Of a stretch of DNA of 64,000 nt, positions 8,458 to 17,386 are shown in pieces. A program made the position numbers and the translations under genes. Source of the DNA: an uncultured Collinsella sp. (GTDB lineage Bacteria; Actinomycetota; Coriobacteriia; Coriobacteriales; Coriobacteriaceae); contig URKM01000004.1 in NCBI GenBank assembly GCA_900548365.1, forward strand, positions 1 to 64,000. Direction: 5' to 3'. Every line of letters begins with the position of its first letter. The stretch's first letter is position 1. The notes under the pieces are model-generated. The model saw only the letters and a list, made by a program, of their open reading frames with translations. It was not told the DNA's origin and made no database searches.

Positions 8458-8877
8458 TTATCGCATGGCGGGAACCACGAGCTTCTGACCCGGCATGAGT
8501 TGAGCGCTTTCGAGGTCGTTCCAATCCTCGATTGCCTCGACGAGCTGATAGGAGGCGATGCCATCCAAAGCGTGGTCTTGTGCGACATCCCACAGCGTAT
8601 CTCCGGATGAAACAGTGATTTCCGTTCGAGGAACGTTTTCAATAATAGTAGCAACCTGCTGAGCATGTATGAACGATCGCCCGATCACGCATGCTGCGAA
8701 GACGAGAAGCAAGGCAAAGGATACGGTGAGCAAGCGCATGGTATTCGATTGCCTGCCATGAACGGCGATGGCCGTCTTGCGACCTTCAACAATGGAAAAA
8801 GCCCGAGGAGCCTCGAAACCGCGATCATCCTCAAGACTCAGTGCAAGGTTGCCACTCACTGCGTTCCATGAACTCAT
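8458..8877 (-). CDS. LysM membrane protein, probable SOS cell-division inhibitor (YneA-like)
   Basis: A 139-residue single-pass protein: a cytoplasmic tail of about 46 residues, one membrane helix at about 47-66, and an external LysM domain at about 85-136 (TVSSGDTLWDVA... to MPGQKLVVP) that would bind peptidoglycan. ATG 8877 follows GAGGAGAGG. It is divergent from lexA, with LexA boxes between them, the arrangement of yneA in Bacillus and Rv2719c in mycobacteria, which delay division during DNA damage. Family and position support that role; it is not proven by sequence. Confidence 0.8.
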   Translation of the reverse strand: MSSWNAVSGNLALSLEDDRGFEAPRAFSIVEGRKTAIAVHGRQSNTMRLLTVSFALLLVFAACVIGRSFIHAQQVATIIENVPRTEITVSSGDTLWDVAQDHALDGIASYQLVEAIEDWNDLESAQLMPGQKLVVPAMR

Positions 8878-8945
8878 TTGCCTCTCCTCTCTGAATGTGA
8901 ACGAACCAGTTATATCTCCTCGAGCCGACATCTACTCTGGACGGA

Positions 8946-9012
8946 GAACGGATGTTCGTATAGTATTATCAACGAACAGTTGTTCTTGTCAAGGAAAAGC
9001 GTACAATTGTTC
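8946..9012. promoter_or_regulatory. Divergent lexA / LysM-gene promoters with three LexA boxes
   Basis: Boxes of form GAAC-N4-GTTC occur at 8946-8957 and 8974-8985, and a near match GTAC-AATT-GTTC at 9001-9012. For lexA, TTGTTC (8980-8985), 16 bases, then TACAAT (9002-9007): box 2 covers the -35 and box 3 covers the -10. For the LysM gene on the minus strand, TTGACA (8992-8987), 16 bases, then GATAAT (8970-8965): box 2 fills its spacer and box 1 lies just downstream. LexA bound at box 2 would therefore block both promoters. Confidence 0.85.
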
Positions 9013-9032
9013 GTATGCTACGGGAGGCGAAC

Positions 9033-9671
9033 ATGGCTCGAAAGATAACGAAGCGCCAACAGCAGATCTATGACTTCATCCTGAGCTATCAGCAGGAAAA
9101 GGGATATCCGCCCAGCGTTCGGGAGATGGCCTCGGCAGTCGGGCTCTCATCACCATCGACGGTTCACGCTCATCTCAACGCCCTTGAGGAACATGGGCTT
9201 ATCAAGCGCGACTCCACCAAGCCGCGCGCTCTTGAGCTGTTCAAGCAAGATGGCTCCCCGGCGATCTTGGCCAAGGTTGAAGAGAATCCCTCCCGCGGGA
9301 CCGTTACGCTTCCCCTTATAGGACGGGTCGCTGCCGGCATTCCCATTCTTGCAGAGCAAAACGTTGAGGATACCTTCACGCTGCCATCTGAGATTGCCAC
9401 CGAGTCCAGTTCGTTTATCCTGGAAGTACACGGCGACTCAATGATCAACGCCGGTATCTTCAACGGTGATTTCATCGTTGTGCGCGAGCAGCCGAACGCT
9501 ATGAACGGAGAGATCGTGGTCGCCATGATCGACAATGAAGCAACGGTGAAGACGTTTTATAAAGAGCGCGGTCGCGTTCGCCTTCAGCCTGAAAACGACG
9601 CGATGGAACCTATCTATGCAAGCAATCCCACGATTCTCGGCAAAGTCGTCGCCCTTATGAGAAGGCTCTAG
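9033..9671 (+). CDS. lexA: SOS repressor LexA
   Basis: A 212-residue repressor that represses DNA-damage genes until it cleaves itself on contact with RecA filaments. Residues 1-70 form the winged helix (SPSTVHAHLNALE is the recognition region). The cleavage site is A101-G102 in RVAAGIP, and the catalytic pair is S136 (HGDSM) and K173 (ATVKTF). ATG 9033 is preceded by GGGAGG. It is autoregulated through the boxes directly upstream. Confidence 0.97.
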   Translation: MARKITKRQQQIYDFILSYQQEKGYPPSVREMASAVGLSSPSTVHAHLNALEEHGLIKRDSTKPRALELFKQDGSPAILAKVEENPSRGTVTLPLIGRVAAGIPILAEQNVEDTFTLPSEIATESSSFILEVHGDSMINAGIFNGDFIVVREQPNAMNGEIVVAMIDNEATVKTFYKERGRVRLQPENDAMEPIYASNPTILGKVVALMRRL

Positions 9672-9740
9672 GTTGCGCCGCATCTGCTCGACCTTTCATC
9701 GCGTTTCATCATATACGCAGCTAGCAAAGGAACATTGACC

Positions 9741-10463
9741 ATGCCCCGTCATTCATCGCAACAGCGCGTCCGCGCTCTTGATTTCGTGAGAGGTCTGACG
9801 GTGATCTCCATGGTTGCGTTTCATGCTTCCTACGATGCCGTGTATCTCTATGGTATTCCGCTCGATTTCTTTTCCAACGAGTCAATACAGACGTTTTGGA
9901 GAGCGAGCATCAGCTGGACCTTTTTATTCTTAGCTGGATGGATGACGATCCATTCTCGCAGCAATGCTAAAAGAGCGGCGCTATACGGCGCAGCATCCCT
10001 AGCGGTCTACCTGGCAACGACTATCGCATCTGTCGATACTCCGATTTCTTTCGGCATACTATATTGCATGGCTGCGAGCACTGTTCTGTTCATCATGGTC
10101 CAACCGATGTTCAAAAAATCGCCATGGGTCTTTGCTCTTCTATCGTTTGCGCTCTTCTTGGGGTCGCGGGCTGTTCCGGAAACCCTGTATGAATTCCCGG
10201 GGTTTGAATGGCTCGGGTTTCCCTCCCAGGGCTTCAGCTCAGGAGATTATTATCCCATCATCCCCTATTCGTTCTTGTACCTGACGGGTGCTGCAGCGGG
10301 AATGGGGTGGAAGTCTTCGAAGGATTCCGAGAGCACGCTCTATCCCGCATGGATGTACACATTCGGATGCAAGCCAATAGACTGGATCGGCCGGCATAGC
10401 CTGGCAATCTATCTCGTTCACCAGCCGCTACTCATTCTCCTCTTTACTGTTGCGGCACTTTAA
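9741..10463 (+). CDS. DUF1624 / HGSNAT-like membrane protein
   Basis: A 240-residue polytopic protein of the heparan-alpha-glucosaminide N-acetyltransferase catalytic family (DUF1624). The hallmark opening RALDFVRGLTVISMVAFHA contains the conserved D and H, and six to seven hydrophobic segments follow, ending in GRHSLAIYLVHQPLLI. The family is thought to move acetyl groups across membranes onto sugars; substrate here is unknown. ATG 9741 is chosen with AAAGGA upstream; TTG 9735 is possible. It ends 25 bases from the convergent hflX. Confidence 0.75.
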   Translation: MPRHSSQQRVRALDFVRGLTVISMVAFHASYDAVYLYGIPLDFFSNESIQTFWRASISWTFLFLAGWMTIHSRSNAKRAALYGAASLAVYLATTIASVDTPISFGILYCMAASTVLFIMVQPMFKKSPWVFALLSFALFLGSRAVPETLYEFPGFEWLGFPSQGFSSGDYYPIIPYSFLYLTGAAAGMGWKSSKDSESTLYPAWMYTFGCKPIDWIGRHSLAIYLVHQPLLILLFTVAAL

Positions 10464-10488
10464 GAACGAGCTGCCACCTGGCTTCTTG

Positions 10489-11775
10489 TCAGACGCTATG
10501 GCTGCTGAAGCGTGACGCATAGGCCGCTGGCACGCGCACGATCATCTGGACTCCATCATCCAGGAATCGTTCTTGCGTGACCGTACCAATAGAATGCGCG
10601 AGAGCGATCAATTGCCCTTCTGAATAGGGTATCGAGAGGCTCATCAAGACATCACTAGATGCAGCAGCCGCACTCATCCTATCTAAAAGTCCGCTCAATC
10701 CTTCGGCTGTCACCGAGGAGAAGGCGACGTATTCTGGATAACGCAGCTGAAGGCTTCGCTTGTAATCGGATTCGAGTAAGTCAATCTTGTTCAATATAGT
10801 TATAGAGGGACGCTCGTCGGCACCAATCTCCTCAAGAACTCGTTCGACTGCTGAGAGTTGTCGCTCCCAGTTGTCGTCGGAAATGTCGATGACCTTAAGA
10901 ATCAAATCGGCCTCAAGAACTTCTTTCAAAGTCGACTTGAATGATTCGACCAAGCTATGGGGGAGTTTTTGAATGAAACCAACGGTATCCGTTATCGTTA
11001 TCTCGCGACCGCCGGGAAGCGTGTAGCATCTCGTCGTAGGGTCCAAGGTCGCAAACAACTTATCTGCGGACTCGACATTCGCTCCGGTAAGAATGTTCAG
11101 CAAAGAAGATTTACCAGCATTCGTATAGCCAGCCAATGCAACGCGAAACGTATGCGAAGCGGAACGTTCCTTAGATTGGACCGACCGCTGCTTATCGATG
11201 ACCTTCAATTGCTTTCGCAGAAAGGCGATCTTATTTCGAATCAACCGTCGATCCACTTCGAGTTGGCTTTCTCCCTGTCCAAATCGACTTCCGATGCCGC
11301 CACGGGTCTGCTCTTTAGCAAGGTGGGTCCACATGCCACGTAGACGAGGTAGAAGATATTGCAGCTGAGCAAGTTGAACTTGCAGCCGACCTTCACGAGT
11401 CCGGGCATGCAAACCGAAAATATCGAGAATCAATGCCGTCCTATCAATGATTTTCACCGGGGAACCGACGGCTTTTTCCAAGTAGCTTTGTTGGGACGGC
11501 GAAAGATCGTCATCGAATATGACCACGTCGACATCGAGCCTTGCGACCATACCCTTGAGTTCCTCAACCTTACCGGAGCCGATATAGGATTTGGGAATCG
11601 GTCGATCGAGCCGCTGCGTTATTCTACCGACCGTCTCAGCTCCTGCAGTCTCAGCTAGGCGCTCCAGCTCATCAAGAGAGCGGTTGGCGGGCCATGTCGC
11701 ATCCCTGCGATCAATGCCAAGTAGCAGCGCCCTCTCGGGTACCACCGCGGTCGATATGAAGCGGTCCTTTGCCAT
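10489..11775 (-). CDS. hflX: GTPase HflX
   Basis: Ribosome-associated GTPase of 428 residues that splits stalled 70S ribosomes. An N-terminal HflX domain carries the glycine-rich RGGIGSRFGQGESQLEVDRR, a helical linker follows, then the G domain: G1 GYTNAGKS at 216-223, the DTVG motif and NKID. ATG abuts the miaA stop directly (TAGATG), and GGAG lies inside the miaA end, so the genes are coupled. It is last in spoVS-miaB-miaA-hflX. Confidence 0.95.
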   Translation of the reverse strand: MAKDRFISTAVVPERALLLGIDRRDATWPANRSLDELERLAETAGAETVGRITQRLDRPIPKSYIGSGKVEELKGMVARLDVDVVIFDDDLSPSQQSYLEKAVGSPVKIIDRTALILDIFGLHARTREGRLQVQLAQLQYLLPRLRGMWTHLAKEQTRGGIGSRFGQGESQLEVDRRLIRNKIAFLRKQLKVIDKQRSVQSKERSASHTFRVALAGYTNAGKSSLLNILTGANVESADKLFATLDPTTRCYTLPGGREITITDTVGFIQKLPHSLVESFKSTLKEVLEADLILKVIDISDDNWERQLSAVERVLEEIGADERPSITILNKIDLLESDYKRSLQLRYPEYVAFSSVTAEGLSGLLDRMSAAAASSDVLMSLSIPYSEGQLIALAHSIGTVTQERFLDDGVQMIVRVPAAYASRFSSHSV

Positions 11776-12693
11776 CTATGCTCCTATGCGCTCAACAATA
11801 AAGCTCGCTGCCTGATCGAGCGAATACGCATCCATGTCGATCCAGATCGTTCGAGGATCACGACGACACCAGGATAGTTGACGTTTAGCGTATCGACGAG
11901 AACGCTGCTTGATGAGAGCGACTGCCTGTTCCATCGTTGTAAGGCCTGAAAGCGCGTCGATGATCTCCTTATAACCGATCGCCTGGCGAGACGTGAGCGC
12001 ATCGGACATGCCGTGCTCGACCAAAGCGGAAACCTCATCGACCAGTCCTTGATCCATCATGGCGTCCACGCGTCGATCTATGCGTTCATAAAGAGCGCCT
12101 CGATCCATGGTCAAGGCAAACGTGAGTGACGAATACACCGGCGTCGGCTGGGCGAATCCGCTGCGCTGCTGGGCATAGCTGACGCCCTCGTCCGCCATTT
12201 CAAGAGCCCGAATGACACGGCGGACATTGTTCGGATGTATCTGCTCTGCGCTCAGCGGATCGCGTTCAACGAGCAGCTGATAGATGCCGGCGGCTCCCAG
12301 CGACTCTGCCATATCGTTATATCGCGTCCTACGGGCATCATTGACTTCCCCTTGGGGAAATCTCATATCCTCGAGGGCGGCTTGAATGTAGAGCCCGGTG
12401 CCCCCGCACAGGATTGCCAGCTTCCCCTTTTCGATATAGTTATCGATCAGATCGCGGGCATCTCGTTGATACAAGGCAGCTGAGTACGCCTGATCGGGGT
12501 CAACGATGTCAACAAGTTGAAGCGGGACGGCTCGCTCCGCCATCGGAGTTTTAGCGGTACCGATATCCATCCCGCGATAGACCTGCATCGCATCGGCCGA
12601 TATCACATCGGTTCCAAGGCGGAGCGCGACCTCATCAGCGAGAGCGCTTTTCCCCGAAGCCGTAGGCCCGGTAATCGCTATAACCTGAACCAT
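11776..12693 (-). CDS. miaA: tRNA dimethylallyltransferase
   Basis: Adds a dimethylallyl group to A37 of tRNAs that read UNN codons. It has 305 residues, P-loop GPTASGKS at 8-15, the DSxQVY-type segment DAMQVYRGMDIGTAK, and the C-terminal QxxRRYAKRQLSW signature near residue 275. The start overlaps the miaB stop by one base (TAATG). MiaA makes the i6A37 that the upstream MiaB then methylthiolates, so the pair act in sequence. Confidence 0.96.
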   Translation of the reverse strand: MVQVIAITGPTASGKSALADEVALRLGTDVISADAMQVYRGMDIGTAKTPMAERAVPLQLVDIVDPDQAYSAALYQRDARDLIDNYIEKGKLAILCGGTGLYIQAALEDMRFPQGEVNDARRTRYNDMAESLGAAGIYQLLVERDPLSAEQIHPNNVRRVIRALEMADEGVSYAQQRSGFAQPTPVYSSLTFALTMDRGALYERIDRRVDAMMDQGLVDEVSALVEHGMSDALTSRQAIGYKEIIDALSGLTTMEQAVALIKQRSRRYAKRQLSWCRRDPRTIWIDMDAYSLDQAASFIVERIGA

Positions 12694-14051
12694 TATCGAA
12701 AATCACTGGCGATGGAACCGGACAAGTACCACGTCCTTGTCGTATCAACAGAGATGTCCACCATATGACCCACGAGGGCTGTAGGGTCAATTCCTGCAGG
12801 AACAGGGGCATGCACCGTTTGGTTCCAGGGGCTTTTTCCTTGAAGCACGGAAGCATCCTTCTTCGAGGTACCTTCGATGAGAACGGGCATGGTCTCGCCC
12901 TTGAAACCCGCGTTGAAATCGAATGCCGAGTCCTCGATGGACTTCACCAAGCGATTGAAGCGGTCGAGGATAACCTCATGCGGCGTAGGGTCATCAATCT
13001 CCGCGGCGGGCGTACCAGCGCGCTTGGAGTAGATGAATGTAAACGCCTGGGCAAAACCGACGCGCTTCGCAAGCGAAAGCGTCTCAAGAAAATCCTCTTC
13101 CGTTTCCCCGGGGAATCCAACGATGATATCGGTGGTGAGTGCGATGTGGGGGATCTTGCTCCTGATGTCGTCGACGAGAGCGAGGTAGTCCTCGCGCGTA
13201 TACCGACGATTCATCTCCTTAAGAATGCGGGAGGAACCGGATTGAACGGCTAAATGAAGATGGGGCATCACGGCAGGAACTTCAGCCATGGCGTCGATGG
13301 TTTCAGGCAGCAGGTCCTTCGGATGCGAAGAGGTGAACCGGATGCGCTCGATTCCGGTATCCCCCACTGCACGCAGAAGGTCAGCAAAACGAGGGGCTCC
13401 GAATAGATCCCTGCCATATGAGTTCACGTTTTGTCCGAGCAAGGTGACCTCGCGAAAACCAGCGCGGGCAAGTCCGGTCACTTCGTCGACGATCTCTTCA
13501 AAGGGCCGGCTCTTCTCACGTCCGCGAACATAGGGAACAATGCAATAGCTGCAGAAATTATTGCAACCAGTCATGATGGGAACCCAGGAATGATAGGTGG
13601 TTGCACGATGCCACGGCATGCTCGTAGCGTCTTCGTCCTCGCGCTCGAGGCAGCGAACATGCTTGCCGCCGTCGGCGAACGCGGCGGCAAGCAGATCTCC
13701 AACATGAGCGATGGAATGGGTGCCGAAAATCACATCGACGTTGTCGAGATTGGTCAGAAGACCCTCTCCGTCGCGCTGGGCTATGCACCCTCCCACCGCA
13801 ACGACACGCTTGCCACTGGGTGCGGCTGGAAGGCTTTTACAAGAAGAGCACTGGCCATAGAGGCGCGTATCGGCTGCCTCTCGAACGCAGCACGTCATAA
13901 AAACCACGATATCCGCCTCAGCAGGTTCAGCGACCTCAAGGCAGCCGTAAGAGTCGAGCAATCCGCTGACGCGTTCGGAGTCATGAAGATTCATCTGGCA
14001 ACCGAACGTGCGGATAAAATACGTCTTTCCACGAAGAATAGTGTTGTTCAT
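12693..14051 (-). CDS. miaB: tRNA-i6A37 methylthiotransferase MiaB
   Basis: Radical-SAM enzyme converting i6A37 to ms2i6A37 in tRNA. Its 452 residues start with the UPF0004 domain (FIRTFGCQMNLHDSE, with its auxiliary cluster cysteines), followed by the radical-SAM CxxxCxxC in TGCNNFCSYCIVPYVRG and a C-terminal TRAM domain. ATG 14051 is one base after the spoVS stop, which points to coupling; an in-frame start 42 bases upstream would lie inside spoVS. It is the first of three methylthiotransferases in the window. Confidence 0.93.
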   Translation of the reverse strand: MNNTILRGKTYFIRTFGCQMNLHDSERVSGLLDSYGCLEVAEPAEADIVVFMTCCVREAADTRLYGQCSSCKSLPAAPSGKRVVAVGGCIAQRDGEGLLTNLDNVDVIFGTHSIAHVGDLLAAAFADGGKHVRCLEREDEDATSMPWHRATTYHSWVPIMTGCNNFCSYCIVPYVRGREKSRPFEEIVDEVTGLARAGFREVTLLGQNVNSYGRDLFGAPRFADLLRAVGDTGIERIRFTSSHPKDLLPETIDAMAEVPAVMPHLHLAVQSGSSRILKEMNRRYTREDYLALVDDIRSKIPHIALTTDIIVGFPGETEEDFLETLSLAKRVGFAQAFTFIYSKRAGTPAAEIDDPTPHEVILDRFNRLVKSIEDSAFDFNAGFKGETMPVLIEGTSKKDASVLQGKSPWNQTVHAPVPAGIDPTALVGHMVDISVDTTRTWYLSGSIASDFR

Positions 14052-14052
14052 G

Positions 14053-14373
14053 TTATGAAACCTGCTGTACATCGAAGGGATTCTGAGGGACATCGGGATA
14101 TTGCGCGCTCAAATGATGGACGAACACCGAAAGTCTGATAGCGGTTCTGGATTCGCCGTTGATGACGATATCCGAAAAAATGGGAGTGCAGGAAATATCA
14201 AATCCTGTAGGAATAAGGAAGCCTCTTGCAATGGCGACCGCTTTGATCGCTTGATTGACGGCACCGGCGCCGACGCACTGAATCGTGACCGGCACCCCAT
14301 CCTTAACCATGCCGGCAATCGCGCCCGCTACAGATGCAGGTGATGATTTGCTTGATACCTTCAGGAATTCCAT
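14053..14373 (-). CDS. spoVS: Stage V sporulation protein S family protein
   Basis: A 106-residue Alba-like protein of the SpoVS family, with conserved SSPASVAGAIAGMVK, VGAGAVNQAIKAVAIARG and FDISCTPIF. The family is small, highly conserved, probably nucleic-acid binding, and present in many bacteria that do not form spores; it was named for a Bacillus sporulation effect. AGGAG precedes the ATG. It lies between a GHKL ATPase gene and miaB. I see no sporulation genes here, so a general RNA- or DNA-binding role is more likely than sporulation. Confidence 0.88.
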   Translation of the reverse strand: MEFLKVSSKSSPASVAGAIAGMVKDGVPVTIQCVGAGAVNQAIKAVAIARGFLIPTGFDISCTPIFSDIVINGESRTAIRLSVFVHHLSAQYPDVPQNPFDVQQVS

Positions 14374-14451
14374 CTATGTTTCTCCTGCGATGTGAGTACG
14401 TTTAAGCTCTGTTATGACTGTATCAAAAAATGCAGCGTTCGACGATGACGG

Positions 14452-15540
14452 TCACTCTTCCTTGGCGAGCTCGAATGTAACCGTTATCCTGTCTTTCCCG
14501 ACTCGAATTTTTGGATCGCCCGTTAGATTGATGTAATACCGCTCGGCAAGGTCATTAAAATCACGTTCGACGGCTCTGGAAAACCGAGAGAGGTCTTCAG
14601 AGCCAATTTTGAGCCCGCGCCTATCCCTCGAAAGGTCGATCTCTTTTTTCGGTCGATCTGCGGGGTCAATACGTTCGCGCAGCAACCGCGCCGAGACGCT
14701 CCGAATGGGCGAAATGGTGCCGGCAAGAATTCGATGCGCGGTGCGCTCCGATAGCTCGAGGCCGAGACTGCGAGCGATGCGAATGAAATCAGGGGCATCC
14801 GCCGCGTAGCCGAGGCGGGATACAACCGGAAGCTCCGCCTCGCTTTCAAGAAACAAAAGACGGGAGGCGTCCAGCTCATGAACGGCATGGGCGTAGAGCG
14901 TCGCCGCGATCTCGGTTGGCGTTCCAAGATAGACATCGCACCCATGAAGCTCTTCTAAGGAGAACTCGCAGGCAGTACGAATAATATTATGGGGACCGCG
15001 GACGCACACATACCGACCGGAATCATCTTTCGATGACTGGGGCCACGTCGACTGATCTGCACGCTCTTTCAACCGAGCGGTATCGACCACAACTCGAAAT
15101 ACAGACCCAAGAGCCACATCGGATTCAACGACTTCTGCAGACCGAGTGTTTTGCTTGATCGAAAACAACGCCATTCCGCGCCCGTGAACGCCCCATCGGT
15201 CCATTTTCATGGTTTCTAGCTTCGAGGTGACACGTGCATCGAAGATGCGTTCCTGCATGTCATGGGGTACGCCGGAACCATCATCGAGAAAGAGGAGGGT
15301 ACGAACGCCCTCCTCTTTCTGGGTTGCGATATAGATGACATGAGCACCCGCATCACGAGCGTTTCGGAGCATCTCGATAACGATATCCTCGGTATGCTGG
15401 ATATCGTGCTTTGCCTGCCGCCTCTCAGCCTCAGAAACGCGTAGACGAACGTATCCGTCTCCAAGGTTCTCTTCAACGCGAAGGTTGCCCTCACCCGACA
15501 TCGAGGCGATGAACGAAATAAGCTCGTTAGCGTCACTCAT
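14452..15540 (-). CDS. GHKL-type ATPase of unknown function
   Basis: A 362-residue protein with an N-terminal GHKL (Hsp90/MutL/histidine kinase) ATP-binding fold. The N-box is E56MLRN60ARDAG, G1 is D86DGSG and G2 is GVHGRGMAL (117-125). There is no histidine-kinase dimerisation domain, receiver or membrane segment; the remaining ~200 residues match nothing I recognise. The start lies 2 bases after the rny stop and the pair share the rny promoter, so it is probably made together with RNase Y. By architecture it is nearer to MutL-like ATPases than to kinases; the job is unknown. Confidence 0.7.
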   Translation of the reverse strand: MSDANELISFIASMSGEGNLRVEENLGDGYVRLRVSEAERRQAKHDIQHTEDIVIEMLRNARDAGAHVIYIATQKEEGVRTLLFLDDGSGVPHDMQERIFDARVTSKLETMKMDRWGVHGRGMALFSIKQNTRSAEVVESDVALGSVFRVVVDTARLKERADQSTWPQSSKDDSGRYVCVRGPHNIIRTACEFSLEELHGCDVYLGTPTEIAATLYAHAVHELDASRLLFLESEAELPVVSRLGYAADAPDFIRIARSLGLELSERTAHRILAGTISPIRSVSARLLRERIDPADRPKKEIDLSRDRRGLKIGSEDLSRFSRAVERDFNDLAERYYINLTGDPKIRVGKDRITVTFELAKEE

Positions 15541-15542
15541 TG

Positions 15543-17093
15543 CTATTTGGCGATTCCAACGGCACGGCTTTCACGGATAACGACGACCCGCACCTGACCG
15601 GGATACTCCATCTCGTCCTCGATCTGCTGGGCGATGTCGTGTGCGAGCACGGTCGATTCGGCATCAGAAATCTTGTCAGGCTGGACCATGACATGGACCT
15701 CGCGACCGGCCTGCATGGCGTACGTGCGCTCGACGCCTTCATGCGAATTCGCGATCTCCTCGAGCTTCTCGAGACGCTTGATGTAGTTTTCAGCGGATTC
15801 ACGACGAGCTCCGGGACGGGATGCCGAAATAGCGTCTGCAGCCTGAACAAGCACAGCGAGAACGGTATTCGGATCGACATCGCCGTGATGGGCCTCGATA
15901 GCATGGACGATGACGGGTTTTTCACCATAGCGGCGAGCGAGGTCGGCGCCGATGACGGCGTGAGGGCCCTCTACTTCGTGGTCGATGGCCTTGCCAAGGT
16001 CGTGAAGAAGACCGGCACGTTTCGCAACGCGCGGATCGACGCCGAGTTCAGATGCCATGATGCCGCAGAGTTCGGCGACCTCAATCGAGTGGCGCAAAAC
16101 GTTCTGACCGAACGACGTGCGGTAGCGAAGCGAGCCAAGGGTCTTAACGAGTTCAGGGTGCAGGTCGTGAATGCCCGTATCGAAGGTGGCCTGCTCGCCG
16201 GCCTCGCGTACGCGCTCCTGAACAAGATCGGAAGCCTTGTGATACATCTCCTCGATGCGAGCCGGATGGATGCGACCGTCTGCAATGAGGTTTTCGAGCG
16301 CCACGCGAGCGGTCTCACGGCGCACCGGATCGAAACTGGAGAGGACGACGGTCTCGGGAGTATCGTCGATCACGAGATTGACGCCAGAGACCTGCTCAAA
16401 CGTACGAATGTTACGGCCTTCGCGACCGATGATACGACCCTTGAGGTCATCGGAGGGAATATGCACCGAGGTGACCGTAACCTCCGCAGTGTGATCGGCG
16501 GCGCAGCGCTGGATAGCGAGGGAGATGATTTCCTGAGCGGTCTTATGGCATTCCGCCTTCACGCGCTGCTCGGATTCACGGATAATCGCAGCCGACTCAT
16601 GGGTCACTTCAGATCGAACCTTGTCGAGGAGCTCGCGATGCGCATCATCGCGCGTGAGCTCAGCGATGCGCTCAAGCTCGCCGGTCTGCTTATCGTAGAG
16701 CTCGTTGAGCTCACGGCTTTTCTTTTCGATCTGTCCCTGCTGGCTTGAAAGCTGGTGCTCTCGCTTATCAAGCGCCTCGTTTCGGCGATCAAGGGATTCT
16801 TCGCGCTGCATTACGCGATTCTCAAGAACGCGCAGCTCTTTCTTGCGCTGCTTCTCCTCAGCCTCAGCGACCTGCTTGCTCTGAATAATCTCTTCCTTGG
16901 CCTCAAGAAGCGCTTCTTTCTTAAGGGTCTCCGCTGCACGACGCGCTTCGCCGATAACGTTCTCCGCTTCCGCGTGTGCAGACTGAATCTTCTCTTCAGC
17001 CTCGCGGATGCTTCCCGTCTTGGCGTTGCGCATGGCTACGACGGCGCCACCAGCGCCCGCGATAAGGCATAGTATGCCAACGACAATCTCCAT
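15543..17093 (-). CDS. rny: Ribonuclease Y
   Basis: Membrane-anchored endoribonuclease that starts mRNA decay. The 516 residues show an N-terminal membrane helix at about 4-20, a long coiled coil to about 190, a KH domain (IGREGRNIRTFEQVSGV) and an HD domain with the metal-binding LLHDLGKAID. Length and order are standard. AAAGGAG precedes the ATG. It has its own promoter and a leader of about 155 bases with a strong hairpin. PNPase and RNase J, frequent partners, are encoded in the same gene run. Confidence 0.96.
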   Translation of the reverse strand: MEIVVGILCLIAGAGGAVVAMRNAKTGSIREAEEKIQSAHAEAENVIGEARRAAETLKKEALLEAKEEIIQSKQVAEAEEKQRKKELRVLENRVMQREESLDRRNEALDKREHQLSSQQGQIEKKSRELNELYDKQTGELERIAELTRDDAHRELLDKVRSEVTHESAAIIRESEQRVKAECHKTAQEIISLAIQRCAADHTAEVTVTSVHIPSDDLKGRIIGREGRNIRTFEQVSGVNLVIDDTPETVVLSSFDPVRRETARVALENLIADGRIHPARIEEMYHKASDLVQERVREAGEQATFDTGIHDLHPELVKTLGSLRYRTSFGQNVLRHSIEVAELCGIMASELGVDPRVAKRAGLLHDLGKAIDHEVEGPHAVIGADLARRYGEKPVIVHAIEAHHGDVDPNTVLAVLVQAADAISASRPGARRESAENYIKRLEKLEEIANSHEGVERTYAMQAGREVHVMVQPDKISDAESTVLAHDIAQQIEDEMEYPGQVRVVVIRESRAVGIAK

Positions 17094-17123
17094 GCTTAAG
17101 CTCCTTTAATGGAATAAGTGCAC

Positions 17124-17154
17124 AAAACCGCATCGACGTAGCGCGTCGATGCGG
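17124..17154 (-). terminator. Terminator-like hairpin in the rny leader
   Basis: On the minus strand CCGCATCGACG pairs perfectly with CGTCGATGCGG (11 bp, loop CGCTA) and is followed by TTTTG. It lies between the rny promoter (17255-17283) and the rny start, so it could stop read-through from recX or act as an attenuator of rny itself. Confidence 0.65.
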
Positions 17155-17254
17155 GACATTTGGCATGCATACAGGCCATCTCAAATAATGAATATGAAAA
17201 ATATATCAATCTCATCAGGGGATGAGCGCATATCACATAACAAATGACTGATTA

Positions 17255-17283
17255 ATCGTACTTTGTGATAGGGATTCTGTCAA
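17255..17283 (-). promoter_or_regulatory. Promoter of rny
   Basis: On the minus strand a consensus TTGACA (17283-17278) is followed after 17 bases by TACGAT (17260-17255). It is the best -35 match in the window and starts a leader of roughly 155 bases. The rest of the 293-base recX-rny gap is AT-rich with no gene. Confidence 0.75.
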
Positions 17284-17386
17284 TCAAGCTTACGACGAAC
17301 GGTTATTGAACTATGCATAATGCGCTGATGCATCCCCAGTGAACATGCATACTCAAAGATTGGATGTGCTTATCGAGACCTGTGGT

